The notes under the pieces are model-generated. The model did no database searches. It was not told where the DNA came from and worked only from the letters and a program-made list of their open reading frames with translations. Source: an uncultured Bacteroidia bacterium (GTDB taxonomy: Bacteria; Bacteroidota; Bacteroidia; Bacteroidales; UBA932). From it: a stretch of 56,401 nucleotides of DNA. The position numbers and the translations under genes are program-made. This document shows, piece after piece, positions 51,181 through 56,401 of this stretch (its first letter is position 1; each line of letters opens with the position of its first letter). The DNA lies in the NCBI GenBank assembly GCA_902774045.1, contig CACYGW010000009.1:1-56401 (forward strand), in the 5' to 3' direction.

Positions 51181-51471
51181 ATGGGAATTATAATTAAGCC
51201 AATAGTAACAGAAAAAATGACGGCTCAGGGCGAAAAGTTGAACCGTTATGGTTTCATAGTAGACCGTTCTGCTAACAAACTTCAGATTAAGGAAGAGGTA
51301 GAGCAAAAGTACAACGTGACAGTTTCTGAGGTTAACACCGTTAACTATCACGGTAAAAAGAAACAGCGCTTTACCCACGCCGGTCTTCTCCGCGGACGTA
51401 CAAACCACTTCAAGAAGGCATACGTTACCCTCGCAGGCGAAGACAAGATTGATTTCTATGCAAACATATAG
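51181..51471 (+). CDS. rplW: 50S ribosomal protein L23
   Basis: A 96-residue L23, which sits at the tunnel exit and binds trigger factor. IIIKPIVTEKM is the conserved N-terminus and KKKQRFTHAGLLRG the loop region. Its stop codon overlaps the strong Shine-Dalgarno of rplB (GGAGG at 51471-51475). Confidence 0.96.
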   Translation: MGIIIKPIVTEKMTAQGEKLNRYGFIVDRSANKLQIKEEVEQKYNVTVSEVNTVNYHGKKKQRFTHAGLLRGRTNHFKKAYVTLAGEDKIDFYANI

Positions 51472-51475
51472 GAGG
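51471..51475 (+). promoter_or_regulatory. Strong Shine-Dalgarno of rplB
   Basis: GGAGG lies 8 nt upstream of the rplB ATG at 51484. The other genes in this cluster lack such a site, as is usual in Bacteroidota. Confidence 0.7.
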
Positions 51476-51483
51476 GATAGGCA

Positions 51484-52308
51484 ATGTCAGTAAAAAAATA
51501 CAAACCGGTAACTCCCGGACAGAGAAACAAGGTTATCAGCGCTTTTGACGATATCACTTGTCACAAGCCCCACAAGGCTTTGCTTGAACCCCTCAAGAGA
51601 ACCGGCGGACGCAACAACACCGGTCAGATGACTATGCGTTATATCGGCGGCGGTCACAAGAAGATGTACCGCATTGTCGATTTCCGTCGTGACAAAGACA
51701 ACTGCACAGCGACCGTTCTCACTATCGAGTACGACCCTAACCGCAGCGCACGTATCGCCCTTGTACAGTACGAGGATGGTGAGAAGAGATACATCATCGC
51801 CCCCAACGGACTCAAGGTAGGACAGGTAATCGCTTCCGGTTCCGGTGTTGCTCCCGATATGGGCAACTCGCTTCCTCTCGCAGAGATTCCGGTAGGTACT
51901 CTGGTACACAACATCGAGCTCAGGCCCGGACAGGGTGCCGCTATGGCACGCAGCGCCGGTACTTTCGCTCAGCTTGCAGCCCGCGAGGGTAACTACGCTG
52001 TTCTTCGCCTTCCTTCCGGCGAGACTCGTATGGTTCTTGTCGCCTGCCGCGCTACCGTTGGTACCGTTTCCAACCCTGAACACAATTTGGAGTCTTACGG
52101 AAAGGCTGGCCGCAGCCGCTGGCTGGGACGCCGTCCCCACAACAGAGGTGTTGTTATGAACCCTCATGATCACCCTATGGGTGGTGGTGAAGGCCGCGCC
52201 TCCGGAGGTCACCCTCGTTCACGCAAGGGCCTTCCTGCAAAGGGATACAAGACACGTAATCCTAAGGCTACTTCAAATAAGTTCATCATTGAAAGAAGAA
52301 AGAAATAA
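51484..52308 (+). CDS. rplB: 50S ribosomal protein L2
   Basis: A 274-residue L2, the most conserved large-subunit protein and part of the peptidyl-transferase centre. The N-terminal [13 protein letters not shown], the [12 protein letters not shown] segment and the C-terminal [15 protein letters not shown] loop are intact. It starts 12 nt after rplW, and rpsS starts 22 nt downstream. Confidence 0.98.
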   Translation: MSVKKYKPVTPGQRNKVISAFDDITCHKPHKALLEPLKRTGGRNNTGQMTMRYIGGGHKKMYRIVDFRRDKDNCTATVLTIEYDPNRSARIALVQYEDGEKRYIIAPNGLKVGQVIASGSGVAPDMGNSLPLAEIPVGTLVHNIELRPGQGAAMARSAGTFAQLAAREGNYAVLRLPSGETRMVLVACRATVGTVSNPEHNLESYGKAGRSRWLGRRPHNRGVVMNPHDHPMGGGEGRASGGHPRSRKGLPAKGYKTRNPKATSNKFIIERRKK

Positions 52309-52330
52309 TCGGAATTAAACTTTAGGAATT

Positions 52331-52586
52331 ATGAGTCGTTCATTAAGAAAAGGTCCATATATCCAGGAAGCCCTGGAGAAGAGAATTCTTGCTATGAATG
52401 ATGGTAGCAAGAAGAAAGAAGTTGTCAAGACTTGGTCACGCGCAAGTATGATCTCTCCTGACTTCGTCGGCCACACCATCGCTGTTCATAACGGAAAATG
52501 TAACAGAGAATATGGTTGGTCACAAGCTTGGCGAGTTTGCACCTACCAGAAATTTCAGAGGCCATTCGGGCAACAATAAGAAGTAA
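52331..52586 (+). pseudogene. rpsS: 30S ribosomal protein S19, frameshifted by a 17-nt deletion
   Basis: The N-terminal half is normal S19 ([16 protein letters not shown], then IAVHNGK). After Lys at 52496-52498 the frame shifts, and the translated frame ends at 52579 with a non-S19 tail. The other frame resumes S19 exactly from 52500 ([17 protein letters not shown], then the NNKK end, stop at 52584-52586). The missing part corresponds to the conserved strand residues Lys-Phe-Val-Pro-Val-Phe. Restoring 17 nt would give a 90-residue S19, the family's normal length. S19 is essential, so this is either an assembly error or a broken copy in a genome with a second one. It lies between intact rplB and rplV. 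Confidence 0.85.
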
Positions 52587-52606
52587 AATTTAAAAGATTT
52601 GAAATT

Positions 52607-53029
52607 ATGGGAGCTCGTAAAAGAATAATGGCCGAAAAGCTGAAAGAAGCTAAAAGGCAGACAGCTATAGCAAAACTCAATGATGTCCCCACATCTCCCC
52701 GCAAGATGCGCCTTGTCGCAGACACCGTGAGAGGTTTGGAGGTCAATCATGCCCTTGATATTCTCAAGTTCTCCAAGAAGGCCCCTTCAATCCCTCTTGA
52801 GAAACTTCTCCGTAGCGCAATCGCTAACTGGGAAGCTAAGAATCCTGAGAATTCCAAAGAACTTGACAATGGCAACGTTATCGTTAAGACCATCATGGTT
52901 GGCGAAGGCCGCACTCTTAAGAGAATCCGTCCTTGCCCTCAGGGCCGTGCCGGACGTATCCGCAAGCGCAGCAATCACGTTACCATCGTTCTTGATGTTA
53001 AGAAAACCGCAACAGCAGTGGAGGCATAA
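52607..53029 (+). CDS. rplV: 50S ribosomal protein L22
   Basis: A 140-residue L22, slightly longer than in E. coli (110) because of N- and C-terminal extensions usual in Bacteroidota. It has the conserved [27 protein letters not shown] and the tunnel-loop [16 protein letters not shown]. It is 2 nt from rpsC, so they are translationally coupled. Confidence 0.97.
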   Translation: MGARKRIMAEKLKEAKRQTAIAKLNDVPTSPRKMRLVADTVRGLEVNHALDILKFSKKAPSIPLEKLLRSAIANWEAKNPENSKELDNGNVIVKTIMVGEGRTLKRIRPCPQGRAGRIRKRSNHVTIVLDVKKTATAVEA

Positions 53030-53031
53030 AT

Positions 53032-53796
53032 ATGGGACAGAAAACTAATCCTATCAGCAACAGAATCGGTATCACCCGTGGTTGGGACTCTAACTGGTGT
53101 GGTGGTAACTATGCGGAGAAAATAGCAGAAGACTATAAAATCCGCAAATATCTCGAGAGCCGTCTTGCAAAAGCAAGCCTCTCCAAGATTGTCATCGAAA
53201 GAACCCTCAAGCTTATTACCGTTACCATTCAGGCTGCAAGGCCCGGTGTTATCATCGGTAAAGGCGGTGCAGAGGTAGACAAACTTAAGGAAGAGCTTAA
53301 GAAGGTTACCGGCAAAGAGGTTCAGATTAACATTTACGAAGTTCGTCGTCCAGAAGTTGACGCCCGCATCGTAGCTGACTCTATCGCTCGTCAGATCGAA
53401 GGCCGCGTTTCCTACAGAAGAGCTATCAAGATGGCAATCGCATCTGCAATCCGCGTGGGTGCAGAAGGTATCAAGGTTCAGATCAGCGGCCGCGTTGGTG
53501 GCGCCGAGATGGCCCGCAGCGAGATGTTCAAAGAAGGACGTACTCCTCTTCACACATTCCGCGCAGATATCGACTATGCTCTTGCAGAAGCACATACCAA
53601 AGTTGGTGTTCTTGGCATCAAGGTATGGATCTGCAACGGCGAGGTTTACGGAAAGAAGGATCTTTCTCCTAACGCCGGTGTAGCAGCATCTGCAGCCCAG
53701 GCTCAGGGACAGAACCGTGGTGGTCGCGGCGGTGAGCGCGGTGGCCGTGGCGGTGCACGCCGTCCCCGCAGAAGTGGTGAGAACAGAGGCGAGTAA
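53032..53796 (+). CDS. rpsC: 30S ribosomal protein S3
   Basis: A 254-residue S3 with the KH domain ([20 protein letters not shown]) and the conserved C-terminal part around [20 protein letters not shown] and [17 protein letters not shown]. The last 40 residues are a low-complexity tail rich in Gly and Arg (several RGG units). S3 is usually followed by rplP, but here the cluster ends at a strong terminator and uvrC. Confidence 0.97.
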   Translation: MGQKTNPISNRIGITRGWDSNWCGGNYAEKIAEDYKIRKYLESRLAKASLSKIVIERTLKLITVTIQAARPGVIIGKGGAEVDKLKEELKKVTGKEVQINIYEVRRPEVDARIVADSIARQIEGRVSYRRAIKMAIASAIRVGAEGIKVQISGRVGGAEMARSEMFKEGRTPLHTFRADIDYALAEAHTKVGVLGIKVWICNGEVYGKKDLSPNAGVAASAAQAQGQNRGGRGGERGGRGGARRPRRSGENRGE

Positions 53797-53832
53797 TTTT
53801 TGAAGTAATAAGATTATTCGCTACATTTACAA

Positions 53833-53866
53833 CCTGTTCCGCAAAGGTTTGCGGAGCAGGTTTTTT
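53833..53866 (+). terminator. Terminator after rpsC, directly before uvrC
   Basis: CCTGTTCCGCAAA (53833-53845) pairs with TTTGCGGAGCAGG (53848-53860), with one G-U pair, followed by six T. The T-run ends 3 nt before the uvrC ATG (53870). It should end the ribosomal transcript, and it leaves uvrC without an obvious promoter of its own; the closest match is TACATTTA at 53822-53829, one base off consensus. Confidence 0.85.
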
Positions 53867-53869
53867 AAC

Positions 53870-56002
53870 ATGGATGTAAGAGAGAAAATAGCGCTTTTTC
53901 CGCACTCCCCGGGGGTTTACAGGTATTACGATGCCGCCGGGAAGATAATCTATGTAGGAAAGGCCAAGGACCTCCACAAAAGGGTGGCCCAGTACTTTGT
54001 TTCTCCCGAGCGTCTTAACACAAAAACCCGCATCCTTGTATCCAAGATTGCGGATGCCCAGTATTCGGTTGTGAGTTCCGAGGCCGATGCCCTGCTTCTG
54101 GAAAACAACCTTATAAAGCAGTATAAGCCCAAGTACAACATACTTCTCAAGGACTCCAAGACTTATCCGTGGATTTGCATTACTTCCGAGGATTATCCAA
54201 GGGTTTTTCTTACCAGAAACCTGCGTAAGGACGGCTCCCGGTACTTTGGCCCGTACAGCAGCGTAATGCACGCCAGGGTTATGCTGGAGCTCTTCAGCGA
54301 GCTATACCCCCTGCGTACCTGCCGTCTTAACATAACGTCGGACGCCATTCTGCGCAAGCGCTTCAGGCCCTGCCTGGAGTTTCACATAGGCCGCTGCAAG
54401 GGCTGCTGCACCGGCGCGGTTTCCGTGCAGGAGTACAATGGCTACATTTCAGAGATTACAAGCCTTCTGCGGGGCGGCGGCCGCGAGATGATAGCGCACT
54501 ATCGTTCCCTTATGGAAGAGGCCGCTGCGCGGCTGGATTTTGAACAGGCCGCGGTATACAAGGAGAAGATGCAGCGCCTCAGCGAGCATTATTCCAAATC
54601 TATCGTCACCTCCGCCTCCGGCGGGGATGCCGATGTTTTTTCTCTGATTGCCGATAGTGCCGATTCTTACGGTAATTTCCTTCGTATAAGGGGCGGCGCC
54701 ATCGTGCAGTCTATCAATCTTGGGTTCAAGATGAACATAGAGGAGGAGCCTGCGGCCGTGCTAAGCGAGTTCATAGCAGAGGTGCAGAGCAAGTTCGGGG
54801 CCCTGGCAAAGGAAGTTATTGTTCCGTTTAAGCCGGACGTAGAGATTCCGGGCATCAGTTTTAAAATTCCCGTAAAAGGAGATAAATTGGCTCTTCTGGA
54901 GCTCAGCGCCCGCAATGCCAAGGAGTATAAGGCCAATCATCTGCGCCAGAAGGAAAAGGCAGATCCCGGAGAGTATCGCGCCAAGGTGCTGGAAGATTTG
55001 CGCAAGGCTCTTGGTATGAAGGTGCTTCCGGAGCATATGGAGTGCTTCGATAACTCTAATATCCAGGGTACCAATCCCGTGGCTTCGTGCGTGGTTTTCC
55101 GTGGGGGAGTGCCGTCCAAGAGCGATTATAGGCGGTTTAAGATTAAGACCGTGGTGGGGGCCAATGATTATGCTTCTATGAAGGAGGTTGTGAACAGGCG
55201 TTATTCCCGTATGCTTGCAGAGGCTCCGGAAGACCTGCCTCAGCTTGTGGTCATTGATGGTGGCAAGGGGCAGTTGGAGTTTGCTTATCAGGCTCTGGCA
55301 GAGCTGGGTCTTACCGATAAGCTTACCGTGATTGGGCTTGCCAAGAGGCTGGAGGAGGTTATCCGCGTTGGGGACCCTTATCCTCTTTTTATAGACAGGG
55401 ATTCGCTTGCGCTTAAGGTGTTGCAGCAGATTCGTGACGAGGCTCACCGTTTTGGCATTACTTTCCACAGGAATCTGCGGAGCAAGGCTCAGATAGATTC
55501 TGCGCTTAGGTCTATCAAGGGAGTTGGGGAGAAGCTGGAGCAGAGGCTTCTTCTGCATTATGGGTCTGTGGCGCGCATTGCTGCGGCCTCGGAAGAGGAT
55601 TTGGCGGCGTTTATAGGTAACCGTCCTTTGGCAGAGCGTATAATGTCGTCATTTCGACCGAGCGAACCCTCTTTGTCATTTCGACCGAGCGAACCCTCTT
55701 TGTCATTTCGACCGAGCGAACCCTCTTTGTCATTTCGACCGAGCGATCTATTAAAAAATGAACGAAAAGAAATTCAACAAACTATTTGGCACCATTCTAA
55801 TGACTTTGATGGTTATAACCATCGTCATAATAACATCGTATCGCATTGTAAACCAGCGAGATGCAAATGTGGCGCTGCTGATAATTGCTTCTTTTGGTAC
55901 GCTGATGGGCTTTGCGGCGGCGTTGCTTTCTGCCAATGGTATAATCTGGACATTTCTTTTTGGGATTCTGGACGTTGCGGCCTGCGTGGTGGTGACGTCT
56001 GA
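53870..56002 (+). CDS. uvrC: UvrABC system protein C, with repeat-derived C-terminal tail
   Basis: A nucleotide-excision endonuclease that makes both incisions. The N-terminal GIY-YIG domain reads SPGVYRYYDAAGKIIYVGKA. A UVR motif lies near LEEAAARLDFEQAAVYKEKM (here MEEAAARLDF). The C-terminal RNase H-like nuclease has DNSNIQGTNPVAS and VIDGGKGQL, followed by the helix-hairpin-helix SIKGVGEKLEQRLL. The recognisable protein ends near residue 592 (Ala-Glu-Arg-Ile-Met). After that the frame enters the dispersed repeat at 55648 and codes for three copies of the nonapeptide SFRPSEPSL. It continues 245 nt into pnuC in another frame. The full frame is 710 residues; the last 118 are probably not native. 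Confidence 0.9.
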   Translation: MDVREKIALFPHSPGVYRYYDAAGKIIYVGKAKDLHKRVAQYFVSPERLNTKTRILVSKIADAQYSVVSSEADALLLENNLIKQYKPKYNILLKDSKTYPWICITSEDYPRVFLTRNLRKDGSRYFGPYSSVMHARVMLELFSELYPLRTCRLNITSDAILRKRFRPCLEFHIGRCKGCCTGAVSVQEYNGYISEITSLLRGGGREMIAHYRSLMEEAAARLDFEQAAVYKEKMQRLSEHYSKSIVTSASGGDADVFSLIADSADSYGNFLRIRGGAIVQSINLGFKMNIEEEPAAVLSEFIAEVQSKFGALAKEVIVPFKPDVEIPGISFKIPVKGDKLALLELSARNAKEYKANHLRQKEKADPGEYRAKVLEDLRKALGMKVLPEHMECFDNSNIQGTNPVASCVVFRGGVPSKSDYRRFKIKTVVGANDYASMKEVVNRRYSRMLAEAPEDLPQLVVIDGGKGQLEFAYQALAELGLTDKLTVIGLAKRLEEVIRVGDPYPLFIDRDSLALKVLQQIRDEAHRFGITFHRNLRSKAQIDSALRSIKGVGEKLEQRLLLHYGSVARIAAASEEDLAAFIGNRPLAERIMSSFRPSEPSLSFRPSEPSLSFRPSEPSLSFRPSDLLKNERKEIQQTIWHHSNDFDGYNHRHNNIVSHCKPARCKCGAADNCFFWYADGLCGGVAFCQWYNLDISFWDSGRCGLRGGDV
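55648..55746 (+). repeat. 27-nt tandem array from the dispersed repeat, inside the uvrC frame
   Basis: Units of 27 nt (GTCATTTCGACCGAGCGAAC plus CCTCTTT) start at 55648, 55675 and 55702, and a fourth partial copy of 18 nt is at 55729-55746. The first 18 nt equal the start of the REP-like element at 36664. Because the unit is a multiple of three, the array stays in frame with uvrC and encodes Ser-Phe-Arg-Pro-Ser-Glu-Pro-Ser-Leu repeats. Confidence 0.85.
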
Positions 56003-56401
56003 CAATGGGGCCTGGGGAGACTTTGGGCTGCATCTCTTCTATCTTTTGCCTATGCAGTTCGTTGGTATCTGGCAGTGGAAGAAGCTGGGTGCCAGGGGCC
56101 TTAAAAAAGAGGTTACGGCCCGCCGCCTTACCTGGGCGCAGAGGGCGTATATCGGCTTGGGCTCAATAGTGGTTCTGGCTGTAGCCTACGTAATACTTCT
56201 TAGAATACAGAGCGTAACCATCGACCCGGGAACAGAAATAAATAAAACAAAGGTGTTCTTTGATGCTGCTGTTCTTACCTTTAATATTGTTGGCCAGATA
56301 CTTATGTCTATGGCTTATATGGAGCAGTGGGTGCTTTGGAATATCGTTAATGTTTCCAATATCGGGCTCTGGGGGGTTATTATGTTTACTGAGCCGCAGG
56401 G
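55758..56401 (+). CDS. pnuC: Nicotinamide riboside transporter PnuC-like, 3' truncated by window end
   Basis: The first 214 codons of a PnuC-like transporter, which imports nicotinamide riboside for NAD synthesis. It has several hydrophobic helices in the visible part, and the conserved MQFVGIWQWKKLGARG and YMEQWVLWNIVNVSNIGLW that line the pore. The ATG at 55758 follows the repeat array by 11 nt, so its upstream region has been replaced by repeat DNA. The uvrC frame overlaps its first 245 nt, but only because the native uvrC stop was lost. The gene runs beyond the window edge. Confidence 0.85.
   Translation, partial: MNEKKFNKLFGTILMTLMVITIVIITSYRIVNQRDANVALLIIASFGTLMGFAAALLSANGIIWTFLFGILDVAACVVVTSDNGAWGDFGLHLFYLLPMQFVGIWQWKKLGARGLKKEVTARRLTWAQRAYIGLGSIVVLAVAYVILLRIQSVTIDPGTEINKTKVFFDAAVLTFNIVGQILMSMAYMEQWVLWNIVNVSNIGLWGVIMFTEPQ

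Noticed and set aside
52490..52510. Programmed ribosomal frameshift in rpsS
   Set aside because: A slip would not restore the six missing conserved residues; 17 nt are absent, which is a deletion.
55648..55746. CRISPR array
   Set aside because: The 27-nt units are directly adjacent with no unique spacers, and they match dispersed repeats elsewhere.

Overview
The window is chromosomal DNA from a member of the Bacteroidota, most likely order Bacteroidales. Three things point there. At least fourteen promoter-like sites match the Bacteroidota -7 element TAnnTTTG. The gene neighbourhoods mfd-coaX-porin-TPR-lptC-ppiD and manC-yraN-mutS2-cdaA are ones I associate with this phylum. The proteins (fumarate reductase, TonB, YfhO, DUF5106, dimeric GlyRS) also look like that phylum. 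Family or genus cannot be fixed from this sequence; an uncultured gut-type Bacteroidales is a guess. Almost every gene is core housekeeping. I see no prophage, transposase, CRISPR array, rRNA or tRNA.

Layout. 1-355: intergenic block of palindromic repeats. 356-3454 (-): mutS-folA. 3527-7448 (+): a GT4 glycosyltransferase and a YfhO-like membrane protein. 7399-10135 (-): a thioredoxin-like lipoprotein, galM, thyA. 10216-13266 (+): a large predicted metallopeptidase/propeller/beta-barrel protein. 13278-16055 (-): secreted EEP phosphatase, galK, CpXC protein. 16170-17273 (+): ychF. 17339-26727 (-): envelope and repair cluster mfd-coaX-porin-TPR-lptC-ppiD. 26728-27016: AT-rich divergent intergenic region with DnaA-box-like 9-mers. 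27017-31879 (+): ruvB, an Ntn-type hydrolase, frdA, frdB. 32001-33955 (-): tonB-hflX. 34069-36495 (+): ybeY-mnmG, with a perfect parS-like palindrome inside mnmG. 36496-36712: repeat island. 36713-37306 (-): ruvA. 37383-42262 (+): sufS-sufE-DUF59-folK-glyS and a membrane-anchored HTH protein; sufS holds a second, imperfect parS-like site. 42266-43057 (-): rsmA. 43149-44915 (+): aspS. 44919-49727 (-): cdaA-mutS2-yraN-manC. 49911-53796 (+): a partial S10 ribosomal operon, rplC to rpsC. 53870-56401 (+): uvrC and a truncated pnuC.

The genes mainly serve DNA repair and recombination (mutS, mfd, ruvA, ruvB, uvrC), one-carbon and folate metabolism (folA, thyA, folK), envelope assembly (lptC, porin, ppiD, tonB, glycosyltransferase, YfhO), translation (ychF, hflX, ybeY, mnmG, glyS, aspS, rsmA, ribosomal proteins) and anaerobic respiration (frdAB).

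The points most worth a second look are these. (1) A possible replication-origin region: DnaA-box-like sites near 26.75-26.94 kb and parS-like palindromes at 36.08 and 38.36 kb. (2) A ribosomal cluster that has its own promoter, lacks rpsJ, stops at a terminator after rpsC, and carries a 17-nt deletion that frameshifts rpsS. (3) A short dispersed repeat family that has entered the 3' end of uvrC, encodes a repeated nonapeptide there and pushes the frame 245 nt into pnuC.
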